A program made the position numbers and the translations under genes. Below are positions 1 through 9,752 of a stretch of 64,000 bases of DNA, one piece after another. Source of the stretch: Corynespora cassiicola. Taxonomy: Eukaryota; Ascomycota; Dothideomycetes; Pleosporales; Corynesporascaceae. The stretch lies in contig JAEUWY010000015.1 in the NCBI GenBank assembly GCA_022059125.1, positions 682,001 to 746,000 on the forward strand. Direction: 5' to 3'. The first letter of the stretch is position 1; the number at the start of each line of letters is the position of its first letter. Below the pieces are notes generated by a model, which was given only the letters and a program-made list of their open reading frames with translations, ran no database searches and had not been told where the DNA came from.

Positions 1-71
1 AATCCCCGCAGCCGTATCCATCCACGCAACCACCTCCAGCCCTCACTCTACACATACCCCGCACCCTCAAC

Positions 72-1055
72 ATGTCTGTCGTCTCGCTGCTCGGCGTCGA
101 GGTCAAGAACAACCCCGCGCCCTTTGACGCCTCCTACGAGTTTGAGATTACGTTCGAGTGCCTAGAGCAACTACAAAAAGGCAAGTAAAGTCTCGAGCAA
201 AGCCTCCAAGCCCGTGGACGCGCTGACTCTTGCAGACCTCGAGTGGAAGCTGACCTATGTCGGCTCTGCGACCTCGTAAGTGCCACTGGTGCGCCTGCCC
301 GTCTACCGCGGCGTTAACCCATCCAGAAATGAGTACGACCAGGAGCTCGACTCTGTTCTCGTCGGCCCCATCCCCGTCGGCGTCAACAAGTTTGCCTTTA
401 CCGCTGGCCCTCCCGATCTGTCGCGCATCCCCAACAGTGAAATCATTGGCGTGACCGTGATCCTCCTGAGCTGCAGCTACGAGGACCGCGAGTTTGTGCG
501 CGTGGGCTACTATGTCAACAACGAGTACACCGACGAGGCCCTTGCGCTCGAGCCCCCCGCGAAGCCCGTCATCGAAAAGGTGCGGAGGAACATTTTGGCA
601 GAGAAGCCGCGTGTGACGCGCTTTGCCATTAAATGGTACGAGTCAGTGGGCGTGAACCCCAGGCAACTACTGACTGTGACAGGGATTCGGAGGAGTCGGC
701 GCCCCCAGAGTTCCCTCCCGAGCAGCCCGAGGCCGACTTGAACGCAGATGGAGATCAGTACGGAATTGAAGAGGAGGAAGAGGAGGTCGAGGTCGAGGGC
801 GCAGCGCCCGCTGACGGCGAGGACGCCGACATGGCCGGCGCCGAAGACACTGCTGGCCCCGCTGGCGATGACGATGCCGCTTCCGAAGACGGCAGCGAGG
901 AGATTGACATTGAGGACAGCGATGGCGAAGACGACGACGAGGCCGAGGAGGGCGGTGACGACGACATGGAGATGGATGAGGCTGAGCCTGCCAATGGTGA
1001 TCAAAAGCACCCGCAGCAGCCAGCCCAGCAAAAGGCCGACGTGATGGTCCACTAG
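72..1055 (+). CDS. ASF1: Histone H3-H4 chaperone Asf1
   Basis: Asf1 binds the H3-H4 dimer and hands it to replication-dependent (CAF-1) and replication-independent (HIR) assembly factors in the nucleus. Four exons (72-180, 236-275, 327-635, 683-1055) give 276 residues. Residues 1-155 carry the conserved immunoglobulin-like core (start [19 protein letters not shown], then [12 protein letters not shown] and VGYYVNNEY). The rest is a long Asp/Glu-rich tail, as is usual for fungal Asf1. Each junction restores a conserved block: K|DLEWK, TS|NEYDQEL and KW|DSEES. Intron 1 (181-235) has a GC donor (GCAAGT) rather than GT; the GT four bases further on would break the frame. Introns 2 and 3 are ordinary GT-AG. 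The start is the first ATG of the conserved N-terminus. SKT5 follows in the same orientation after 1.6 kb. Identity is certain from the core sequence; the exact joins are inferred without transcript data. Confidence 0.95.
181..235 (+). other. GC-AG intron in ASF1
   Basis: The 55-nt intron runs GCAAGT to TTGCAG. Splicing exactly here gives the conserved K-D-L-E-W join in phase 1. The only nearby GT (185) would give an exon of the wrong phase. Confidence 0.8.
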
Positions 1056-2646
1056 ACAAGTCCTTGCTGACCATGTCTCGTACAGATGAGAACCCATCTG
1101 TCGTACCATTCGTCGAGTCCTCTCCAATGCACCTTTGCTACATCCTCAATTCCGTATGATGTTTACTTAATTTTCCCCTCGACCTGGATGAACCGGGCCT
1201 CTAGACAACGCCCTCGGAGCGGTCACGTCAACTCACTATTCGTCTTGCGAGGCTACGATACCATGCCTGACCTTTTGGCGCTTCTATATACCTCCTCCAC
1301 TCGACAGCCTGTCCCCGAACAAGGAGCGATTGCATAGGGTAGAGGGAGTTGTGGTCACTTTGATATTCTTGGCGATGCACTGTTTGGAGAACAGAGCAGT
1401 ACAGAGTCGCTAGCATGAATCACGATACCGATGTCAGTCAAGTTCCACAGCGTGTTTCCTCTTGCGTGTTGATGAAGCCCCCTATCGAAAAATGCCACCC
1501 GAAGCGGCGCCACCCACCATGGCCCTGGCCCGGAACCAGACTAGCCCCACCCGTGCATGCAGACGTCGTTGCCCTCGTATCCGCATACTAGGGACGTACC
1601 GTACGGTACCTGGGAACGTGCGCTCGACATTTTGGTGCAAAAATGGACTGGCAGGTGCTAGTCAGGCCAGCGGAGCCGAAATGGACGACGGTGCATCAGA
1701 TATATTGACGGTGGGCATGGGCACGGAATGGCGTCAGGCAGCCATGTGTATTTGTATGCATTCCACGCAGCTGAGGTCGAGGCGTGCCAGTCGAGCAGCA
1801 GCCGTCTGTCCACGGGTCGTATGCAGCTCTTCAGCCCTGCTACACAGGACAAGCCCCTGCGAAGCCGAAGCGGTGGCTTATGCGAAGCGCGGCCAGTCAA
1901 GGATGCCGTTTCGACACAGCCTCTATGCGGCGGCGCAGCCTCATGGATTGCCCATGGCCGTCGGAGCCGACACGCCCCCTGGAACATTTATAGCAAACAT
2001 GAGCTCTGCGCGCGCGTCAACAGAGCTCGGCGCTGGGGTTCCGCCAGCAAGGCATATATAGCATACGGCCTTACTGACGCGATGGGCGGATGCTTAGTCG
2101 TGGCCCGACGGCGAACTCGTCATCTCTCTGGGCTCCTAAACAGCTCCATGGGCCCGCCGGTTGACTTGAACATGTTTCAGTAGCAAACGGCACTCCCATA
2201 ATTGACGATTCCTCAGCCTCCTTGACCTGACGTTTTTACCCACCACAGCCCCTCCTCCTGAGTCCCGCTCCTTCCGTTGCGCGTATAACCCAGATCGAGG
2301 CGCCCGTCTTTCCCCCCCTCCCCCTTTGCCCGCCTCTGCTGCCTCTGCCCCCTCGCCTCCGGCCGCCTGGACGCGCAGAACCGCCGGAATCGTGCTCGAG
2401 AGTGGTCCCGGGTGAATGCGACACGGGACTCGGGCTCGTGGACTGGCAGTACCCCGCCAAGCTGTGAGTTTGACCATTTTGCTCGCAGCCCCCGTCACCA
2501 GGCCCTCGCACCGCCGTCTCTCCATGACTGGCCGCTGGGAGTGCTTTTTGCAGGGCAGCGCGTTGCAACCGGCATCTTTGTTTCTGGACGCTGGCTGACG
2601 CCCGTTTCTTTCAGCTCCTTGTGTTTAAGATTACCGCATAGCAACA
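1056..2646. other. Intergenic, ASF1 to SKT5
   Basis: This 1.6 kb should hold the ASF1 3' region and the SKT5 promoter and leader. Open frames here (for example 1462-2061 and 1728-2183) have no recognisable family and look like chance. A perfect 14-bp palindrome, GTACCGTACGGTAC, lies at 1596-1609. Pyrimidine-rich tracts at about 2255-2350 are typical of fungal core promoters. Confidence 0.5.
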
Positions 2647-5390
2647 ATGAGCTATCAGCAGGGCCCGCCCCAGCTGGGGGCCACCTTCGTGCCCGGCGGC
2701 TTCGATGACTATTACCTCCCGGCGCCCTCGCCCGAAGTCATTTCTCCTGCTCCTCAGCGGTACGTCCTTGCCACGCCCCTGCCATGAAATTGCGCTTGCT
2801 GACATAGCCGCCGCGGCAGCATCATGCCCGAGGTGCCCGAGAACATGCAAGAAAACATCGCCCACATGGAACTCGAGGCCAACGGCCCGCGAGGCACCAA
2901 CCCGCCCATGTCTCCCCCAGGCCAGGCCTACGGCCAACCGCCCAACTTCCCCCCGCGCTCCACCAGCTACCAGCAGGACGCGCCCGCCGACGGCGCCTGG
3001 CCTGCCCGCCATGCCAGCATCTCCTCTGCCTTCAAGCAGCCGCCCAACGTGCAGCCGCCGCCCGCCCACCACCAGCAGCAGCAGCCCTCGCACGACTACA
3101 ACCAGTTCGCCCACGTCGGCGACGCCCCCAACTTCTCGCCCTTTCCGAAGCTGCCCAGCCGCCCGCCCAACGTCCCGCCCTCCGACGACGAGAAGGAGGC
3201 CGTCCTCGAGAATGCACGCCTGCCCGTCCTCAACTCGAACGATCCCGAGATGCAGCTGGCCTGGGCCCAGGACGCCCTGGCCTACGTCGACATTGCGCAA
3301 TTGCACGAGCAGCGCCTTGCCGAGATCCAGGGCGCGCGCCCCGCCACGCCGCAGGTGGAGCACCAGCTCAGGGTCGACGCCATGAACGTCGTCACCTTTC
3401 TGGCCGAGCAACACCACCCCAAGGCCGAGTTCATGCGGGGCATGTGGCTCGAGTTTGGCAAGTTTGGCATGCGCATCGACAAGAAGGAGGCCTTTCGCTG
3501 CTACACGCGCGCCGCGCAAAAGGGCTATGCGAGGGCCGAGTACCGCATGGGCATGCAGTTTGAGCAGTCCAACGACCCCATCAAGGCGCTGCAGCACTAC
3601 CAGGCCGGCTCCGAGGCCGGCGATTCTGCCTCCAACTACCGCCTGGGCATGATGACGCTGCTCGGACAGCATGGACAGCAGCAGGACTTTGCGCGGGGTC
3701 TCCACCTGATACGACAGGCCGCCCAGACTGCCGATGAGAATGCACCCCAGGGCGCCTACGTCCTCGGCATGCTCCAGGCCCGCGAGCTCCCGCAAATCAC
3801 CGTCCCCGAGACCTTTTTGCAGTACGACGAGAAGTCGGCCAAGATGAACATTGAAAAGGCGGCCTACCTCGGCTTCGCCAAAGCCCAACTCAAGATGGGA
3901 TCCCTGCACGAGCTATGCAGCCTGGGGGCGGATTTCAACCCGACTCTGTCGCTGCACTACAATGCGCTGGCCGCTCGCCAGGGAGAGCCAGAGGCGGACA
4001 TGGCCATTAGCAAGTGGTTCCTCTGCGGGTACGAGAATGAGTTTGACAAGAATGAGGAGCTGGCGTATCAGTATGCCCACCGCGCAGCTCAGGCCGGTCT
4101 GGCCACGGCCGAGTTTGCCATGGGATACTTTAACGAGATCGGCATGTACGTCTCGGTCAACATTGACAAGGCTCTCGAGTGGTATGATAGAGCGTCCAAG
4201 GATGGCAACAAGGATGCAATCGCGCGGATCGAGAGCATCTCCAAGTCTCGGACGCTCTCCAAGAAGGACCACGAGAATATTGCAATCAACCGCATCAAGT
4301 CTCAGCACGGCTCCATGCGCGGGCAGCGGCCGGCAAGACTGCAAAAGGCGGCTGGAGCTCCTGCCCTGCCCGCCATCAACGACATGAGCCCGTCTGACTA
4401 TGGATCGGATGCTTCGCCCGCCAGTGCCCGCCCTGGAGGAACCACTCCCTACCCACTGTCCGACCAGCCTCCTCCTCTTGTCAAGACGCATACCGCTCCC
4501 GTCGATCGTCCCTCTACCGTTGCACCATACCCAATGGACAATGGCCCGCCACGCTTGAACCCCCAGAGGCCAGGCATCGCTGGGGGATTTGCACCAGAGG
4601 TCCGGGCTTCCAGCACACGGCCCGCGTCTTCTGCATTTGGCATCAACCCGAATGTTTACGGAGCCAACGATCCGTATGGTGGACGACCACCGCAGCCGCA
4701 GGGTCCCGGAAATATGGGTCCTCTGCCTCTGCGGCCACATACTAGCGTCGACAACATGGGCAGAGGAGGTCGGGTTCCGAACGGCGGACGCAACACGCCT
4801 AGTGGCCCACCTCCGCCCGGCCCGGCACCGTACCGACAGCCAGGCGGGCCCAGCGCGGAACGGCCAGAAGCCTACGACCGACCCCCAACCGCCCAGCCCG
4901 TCGACATTGGCTACAGCGCGCCCGACAACCGCAACAAGCTCCAGAAGCCCGGCGCGCCCCTCAAGAAGCAACCCACCCTGCCCGACATTGGCTACGTCGC
5001 GCCCCTCGAGCCCAGGCAGCACACGCGCCCGTCCACGGCCCAGCCCGGCCAAGAAAGCAGGGCCTCGTCCCGCCCAGACCGTCCGTCGACGACTACGCCG
5101 GCAGGCCGCCCCGGCTCGCGTCCCAACTCTGCCGGACGCCCGTCTGGAAAGGACACTTCCTCTCCTGCGCCCAAGCCCAGCGCCCCCTCGCCCGCTGCTA
5201 AACCCGCGGGAGCGAAACCGCCGCCCGCGAAGCCGGCCAAACCTACCACGCCTGCTACGCCCGGCAACGGGCCCAAGACGTTTGACGACATGGGCATTGC
5301 CCAGCCCCCCAAGGAGAATGACTGCGTAGGTCCTTTCCGCATGCTTTGTGCAAGACTTGAGCTAACTTTTTGGAACAGGTTGTCATGTAA
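2647..5390 (+). CDS. SKT5: Chitin synthase activator Skt5/Chs4 (Sel1 repeats, CaaX)
   Basis: Skt5/Chs4 proteins activate and localise a chitin synthase at the plasma membrane and septum. Three exons (2647-2759, 2808-5325, 5379-5390) give 880 residues. After a Pro/Gln-rich N-terminus, about residues 222-517 hold a run of Sel1-like repeats (for example KKEAFRCYTRAAQKGYARAE and NIDKALEWYDRASKDGNKDA). A long Pro/Ser/Gly-rich tail follows. The last intron (5326-5378, GTAGGT to CTAAC to CAG) joins ...NDC to VVM-stop, so the protein ends Cys-Val-Val-Met, a CaaX prenylation box known from this family. If the intron is kept, the frame runs to 5394 and the box is lost. Intron 1 (2760-2807) sets the first ATG; an in-frame ATG at 2824 is a later alternative. 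Family identity is firm; prenylation is inferred from motif and family. Confidence 0.93.
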
Positions 5391-5688
5391 ATAGACATAT
5401 TGTTCGTTGTGTTGGCTTGATACTCTGGGGATTCGAAGCGAAGCGAAGCGTATTCAAAAAGGTTGCATAGCGGGGAATGTTTTGCCTCCCCCCTCTTATT
5501 TTTTGAACGGAGAACTTGAAAGATTTGGACTCGACCTTTTTTCATTTTTGGTGGTTTGGCGAGGGGCGGGGGAGGTGGAGGTTGTGGATGCTACCCTACC
5601 GTTTTAATGAGTAAACAGCCTATACTATACCCGAGGGCCGTACCTTTTCTTCTTTAACTTTCTTGCGGAAGTTGGCGAATGTAAATGT

Positions 5689-5729
5689 GGGGAGGGGAGA
5701 GGGGAGAGGGGAGAGGGGAGAGGGGGAAG
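5689..5729 (+). repeat. G-rich tandem repeat, GGGGAGA units
   Basis: Four perfect GGGGAGA units (5694-5721) sit in a longer G-run about 300 bp downstream of SKT5. The strand is purine-only with several G4 runs, so it could fold as a quadruplex or form triplex DNA. No function can be assigned from sequence. Confidence 0.6.
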
Positions 5730-6040
5730 TGTGTATTCGTCGGCTTTTGGATGGTTTGATTCTTTTTGGTCGGGAGGGTTGGAGGATCCTTGATCCCTTT
5801 GGGAGGAGGTTTAGACAAAAAATAATGGGCGAGTGAACGAGAGAGGGGGATGGCATATGTATGTAGTTCAGTTTGAATGCATTTTTGTGGCGTTTTCATG
5901 CATGGGTTTAGTGTTGGGGTGTGATGTGTGGGGTGGGTTTGAGGGGGTGGGCGGGTTACCGTTGACTCGGTTGCTGGGCCTGGGGTTGATATCTAGGCAC
6001 TCTAGATCTGCGGCTCGTCGCCGGCCAAGAGTACATCATA

Positions 6041-6110
6041 TCACTGCAATCTCTAGCGCCCGTGAGCAGTTGAAGAGGATCTAAACGTGTGTTGATTGGT
6101 CGGGGCGTGT
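6041..6110 (+). repeat. HET-flanking repeat, copy 1
   Basis: The unit begins TCACTGCAATCTCTAGCG, continues CCCGTGAGCAGTTGAA, and then CTAAACGTGTGTTGATTGG. The first 18 bases are identical in copies 1-5. The TCACTGC/GCAGTTGA ends are an imperfect inverted repeat able to form a short stem. An ATTGG (inverted CCAAT) lies near the 3' end. Confidence 0.8.
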
Positions 6111-6119
6111 TCTCTGAAT

Positions 6120-6200
6120 TCACTGCAATCTCTAGCGTCTGTGAGCAGTTGAGAGTTCAAACGCGTGCTGACTGGCCAATGGGTCATCGTACTGAACCGG
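6120..6200 (+). repeat. HET-flanking repeat, copy 2
   Basis: It has the same 18-base start, then TCTGTGAGCAGTTGA, then a diverged AAACGCGTGCTGACTGG and a CCAAT on this strand, ending near GTACTGAACCGG. The repeat therefore extends past the core to about 80 bp. Confidence 0.8.
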
Positions 6201-6239
6201 CAAGGGCGTTACCATTTTGGCAAATGACCATATAGCATA

Positions 6240-6326
6240 TCACTGCAATCTCTAGCGTCTGTGAACAGTTGAATTGGGTCCAAATGTGTGGTTATTGGTC
6301 AGGCCAGGCCGTACTACACCGGTGAG
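6240..6326 (+). repeat. HET-flanking repeat, copy 3
   Basis: It has the same 18-base start, then TCTGTGAACAGTTGAA, AAATGTGTGGTTATTGGTC, and a 3' part GTACTACACCGGTGAG shared with copy 4. Spacing from copy 2 is 120 bp. Confidence 0.8.
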
Positions 6327-6396
6327 ATCCTTCCAGGAAGATTCACTCTCACGTCAGTAAGTGGGTGCGCAGAGCCGCATAATCAGCTTTTTTCAT

Positions 6397-6481
6397 TCAC
6401 TGCAATCTCTAGCGCCTGCGAGCAGTTGAAAATGATCTAAGCATGTGTCCATTGGTCACTGGGTCGTATTACGTCGGTGAG
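6397..6481 (+). repeat. HET-flanking repeat, copy 4
   Basis: It has the same 18-base start, then CCTGCGAGCAGTTGAA, CTAAGCATGTGTCCATTGG, and a 3' part GTATTACGTCGGTGAG. Spacing from copy 3 is 157 bp. This is the last copy before the HET gene. Confidence 0.8.
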
Positions 6482-6570
6482 AAAGTTCGTCTGCATTGCA
6501 AGAGTAGATTACAGGAAATTATTACTACCCCGCCCGTAAGCGAAAGTCTTGGCATTTAGCCCTGCAAATT

Positions 6571-6601
6571 TACCTAGCTACCTAGCTACCTACTTAGGTA
6601 G
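6571..6601. repeat. TACCTAGC direct repeat with inverted end
   Basis: Two TACCTAGC units are followed by TACCTACTTAGGTAG, whose halves are complementary (CTACCTA against TAGGTAG). It is short and low in complexity; no role is evident. Confidence 0.5.
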
Positions 6602-6945
6602 ATGCCATGAGCCTAGGCACGTGATCTTGACGACATCAGAAGGTGCTTCTTTCTTACTGCTTGAGCGTACAATATTATAGCCATTACGGGTCGGCCAATC
6701 CTCCCTGATAGCGCACCATACAGAGCATCTCATCACCGACCGACCTGGTGATGTATCTGCTGAGGTACCTCAGGAGACATCTCTGCTGCCTAGAATCATA
6801 TGTAAGATTTTTGAGCACGTCTGTGTGCCTAAACAGACTCGTCCTCTATCTGACTTCCTATTCTATCCCAGCTATCTTGTACAAGTGCCTCCATTGATCA
6901 CGAGTCAAAAGTCTGGTTCCGGCTTGGAAACCGATCGCTGCTGGA

Positions 6946-8736
6946 ATGGAATTTTCACGCAATGAATTTCCATATCGGCCTCTTCCGGAGAACACCTCTG
7001 AATTTCGCGTCCTCACCCTACTTCCTGGCACATATCACGAACCTGTTCAGTGTGTCTTGAAGCATGCTGACTTCGAAGGGTGTCTCGAATATGTGGCGCT
7101 GTCCTACGTCTGGGGCAATCCATCAATTACGGAACCAATTAGACTTGGATACGAGCACCGAGAGCCTTACGAGACATTGTGCCGCTTTGAAGTTACAAAG
7201 AATTTGGTAGCAGCCCTAAGAAATATTCGCAAGGTAGCTTCTAGGCAAATTCTGTGGGTTGATGCTATCTGCATCAATCAGAAGAACGTTCAAGAGCGAA
7301 GTGTACAAGTGCAGAAAATGGGTCGTATCTATTCTGCTGCCTCCAAGGTGATTGTGTGGTTGGGAAATTTTGTTGAAGAGGAGGAAGCAGCAATCGGGTT
7401 GCTGCCTAGCCACATGCAGTCGGCTTGGAAATTCCTGCGGAGAACGGCTCCTCAACCTCCATCAGAACTTAGTGCGTCTCCGAATCATCAAAATGAAAAC
7501 AGCGAAAGCTTGGGCGGTCTAGAAGAAAGCCCATTGACCGCACTAGCGGCTATGTGTGACCGCCCATGGTTCAGAAGGGTATGGGTACTGCAGGAGCACA
7601 TGCTTGCCTCAGCTACCGTGACTATTAGGGCTGGCGGGGAGGAGATGCCTTTGGAAGGCTTCCTTACAGTCATCTTCCAAGTTTATCTTGTGGTTACAGA
7701 GGTTTTGCCGACTATAGCTTCCCATTTTATACCCGCAATCAAGCATCTACTCTACCGCCAAAATTACCGAAAACCTGAATTCCTCGAAATGCCAGTGGGT
7801 GAAAGGATACTTCGGACGCTGATCGGTACGTGCGGGAGCCTCGAAGCCAATGACCCCCATGACCGCTACTACGGGCTCCTTGGTATCCTCGGTGCTACAG
7901 ATGGCGCTCCTAGCCCCGACTATGGGAAACCGTTGGATATTTTCTATCTCGACCTGGCGCGTTTCCTCATTGAGAGCACGCATACACTTGCAGTCCTTCA
8001 AGGCGTCGGAGGTAAAAATCGACCATCTTGGGCACCCACCTGGGAGCAGCCTAGTACTAAGGAACTCAGAGGTTCCCACCGGATCAGAGAATATGCGCAG
8101 TTCAGTTTCTCCAAGTGCAAAAGATTGCTTCACACACGGGCTATTCTACTCGGAAGAGTGACTTCGTTTCACCCATTTAGGATGAATATCTCATCTGATG
8201 TTGCAGGTTGGCGCGAGACTATGATCCGACTAGAGCAAAGCCTCGATGCGCTGAGTGGTACTCTCAGTGCGTACTCGAATTTGCAGGAAGCTAGGGATGC
8301 ACTCTTGGATATAATATTTCCAGAACCTATGGACAAAATGTCACATGAGAAGGAGGACAATAAGGAGAGGTATATGATTTTCATGGGTCGGTCTAATTGG
8401 CCAGGAAAATTACAGAAGCCAAAACGAGAACGGGCTGGTGATCTGAACCACTTCATCGAGGTCATTCAAGGCATATATACGAGTGGATTTGGCATTTTCA
8501 TATCATCTACGGGCATGGTTGGACGCCTGTTGGGTGATCTGGAAAGCGGCGAATCCTATGAGGGCGATAGCATGTATATTTTCCCTGGATGCCGAATACC
8601 CCTTCTCTTAACCCCCGGTAATGGTAATTACACCATTCATGGGAGATGCCATGTGCAGGGTTATCTGGACCATACCGAAGAGCAGCATCTTGACGTTCTA
8701 CAGCGAGGAGATTGGCACGATATAACAATCGTTTGA
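6946..8736 (+). CDS. HET-domain protein (heterokaryon incompatibility type)
   Basis: Single uninterrupted frame of 596 residues. The HET domain occupies about residues 45-215 and shows its hallmark blocks: YVALSYVWGNPS near the start, LWVDAICINQKN with the conserved W-D-A-I-C-I-N-Q, MGRIYSAASKVIVWLG, and RPWFRRVWVLQE. The C-terminal third includes the IFISSTGMVG and DSMYIFPGCRIPLLL stretch common to large fungal HET proteins, which carry no further named domain. HET proteins mediate cell death on non-self fusion; here that is family inference only. The gene is intronless, unlike most neighbours, lies in an AT-richer gene-poor island, and has copies of one repeat family on both sides. The start is the first ATG before the domain, in frame with it. 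Its allorecognition partner, if any, is not visible. Confidence 0.9.
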   Translation: MEFSRNEFPYRPLPENTSEFRVLTLLPGTYHEPVQCVLKHADFEGCLEYVALSYVWGNPSITEPIRLGYEHREPYETLCRFEVTKNLVAALRNIRKVASRQILWVDAICINQKNVQERSVQVQKMGRIYSAASKVIVWLGNFVEEEEAAIGLLPSHMQSAWKFLRRTAPQPPSELSASPNHQNENSESLGGLEESPLTALAAMCDRPWFRRVWVLQEHMLASATVTIRAGGEEMPLEGFLTVIFQVYLVVTEVLPTIASHFIPAIKHLLYRQNYRKPEFLEMPVGERILRTLIGTCGSLEANDPHDRYYGLLGILGATDGAPSPDYGKPLDIFYLDLARFLIESTHTLAVLQGVGGKNRPSWAPTWEQPSTKELRGSHRIREYAQFSFSKCKRLLHTRAILLGRVTSFHPFRMNISSDVAGWRETMIRLEQSLDALSGTLSAYSNLQEARDALLDIIFPEPMDKMSHEKEDNKERYMIFMGRSNWPGKLQKPKRERAGDLNHFIEVIQGIYTSGFGIFISSTGMVGRLLGDLESGESYEGDSMYIFPGCRIPLLLTPGNGNYTIHGRCHVQGYLDHTEEQHLDVLQRGDWHDITIV

Positions 8737-8902
8737 AATCTACTAGAACCCGTTTCATTAGAGATTGTAATTTCAGACTTTTCGGTACCCTTAATCTAGA
8801 GACTAATTAACAACTGTGCCCGGCGATCTAGTACCTAGTATTCCTGGGCTCCAGAACAAGAAGATGGAGCTTGTACCCAGGCGGTAGAAGGGCACTAGTA
8901 TC

Positions 8903-9145
8903 TTGAGAACTAGTAGCTGGGCCCTCCACTATCGCCCCGAATTCAAAGAGTGGGTCGGTAGTATCACCTTGCCAGTCGATAGTATCGAGAAGATCATTTT
9001 AGCTACGGAAGCGCTGCTCGTGCTCGTGAAAAAACAGCCGGCGGAAATACAGGACGGACAAGCGTTGAAGCTTATAGTGGATGTCGCTCACGGCGTAGAC
9101 AATTTGTCGCTCGCTGCTGCAAAAGAAGCCCTTGGAAGACACTAA
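8903..9145 (+). pseudogene. Possible gene fragment downstream of the HET gene
   Basis: An 80-codon open stretch (SWALHYRPEFKEWVGSITLP near its start) ends at a TAA at 9145. It has no ATG start; the upstream sequence is closed by stops just before 8903. The composition looks protein-like and amphipathic, but I do not recognise a family. It may be the 3' remnant of a decayed accessory gene, or chance. Low confidence. Confidence 0.25.
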
Positions 9146-9516
9146 TACCTAAATGTTGTCATCAAAGAGAAGGCATAAACAGGGGATAGCTTCGGCAGTA
9201 ATTAGATAGGCAGAGTGAGTTGAACGTCTTAGGCGAGCCAGAGCAGGCACTTATTAATAATGAATGTAGTAATGTTTACACTGTGAGCAGTTTTTAAAAA
9301 TATAAAATAAAAAAGCTTTTTATAAAAAACGTCGGATGTTACTAATCAGTGAGTTGGGATCGCATAACACTGGCGGAGTGGTTTCGTGCTATATTCTGTG
9401 AATTTGTATACTGTTTTGATGGAATGTGTGTGGTGCATGGGGTAAGGGAAACTGCAGAGCCTTCATTACTAATTAACAAATTTTCAATACAGGGCAAAGG
9501 ACAACCGGTTGTCTTT

Positions 9517-9549
9517 TCACTGCAATCTCTAGCGCCCGCGAGCAGTTAC
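9517..9549 (+). repeat. HET-flanking repeat, copy 5 (core only)
   Basis: TCACTGCAATCTCTAGCG followed by CCCGCGAGCAGTTA. The core matches the copies at 6.0-6.4 kb but the 3' half is not recognisable. It lies about 780 bp downstream of the HET gene, in the same orientation. Confidence 0.75.
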
Positions 9550-9695
9550 AAAAGCGGGGTTAAATTCTGCTAATTGCTTAGTCTTGGTCGTACCGCAATG
9601 GGGAGATTCAATGCTGCATCGGGCGCATACGAGCCGTCACAAGTACTTAATTTGCGTTGGCTGGTCGGTTTCTAACCGCACCGCAGTAATAAGGC

Positions 9696-9752
9696 TCACT
9701 GTCTGCTTAATGCTTATGGACAGTTGAAAGGAGTCTGAACCTGTGCTGATTC
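9696..9752 (+). repeat. HET-flanking repeat, copy 6 (degenerate)
   Basis: TCACTGTCTGCTTAATGC, then GGACAGTTGAAAGGAGTCTG and CCTGTGCTGATTCA. The core is badly diverged, but the CAGTTGAA and GTGYTGATT segments keep their order and spacing. A further fragment, CTGTGAGCAGTT, lies at about 9281-9292. Confidence 0.5.

Larger units (their letters stand above)
5391..6945. other. Gene-free region upstream of the HET gene
   Basis: No plausible gene is seen. It contains the SKT5 3' region, the G-rich repeat, four copies of the HET-flanking repeat (6041-6481), a TACCTAGC-type repeat with an inverted end (6571-6601), and the presumed HET promoter. Base composition becomes visibly more AT-rich than in the flanking housekeeping genes. 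Confidence 0.6.

Noticed and set aside
2236..2568. Reverse-strand frames upstream of SKT5
   Set aside because: Arg/Gly-rich low-complexity translation of a pyrimidine-rich promoter.
3913..5052. 379-codon reverse frame across SKT5
   Set aside because: Antisense shadow of the conserved Sel1-repeat gene; no recognisable protein.
6041..6481. Spaced repeats resembling a CRISPR array
   Set aside because: The repeats have unequal spacing (79-157 bp), the spacers share sequence with each other, and the window is plainly eukaryotic.
9349..9573. Open frame in the HET downstream region
   Set aside because: It begins with GTG, ends inside a repeat copy and has no family features.
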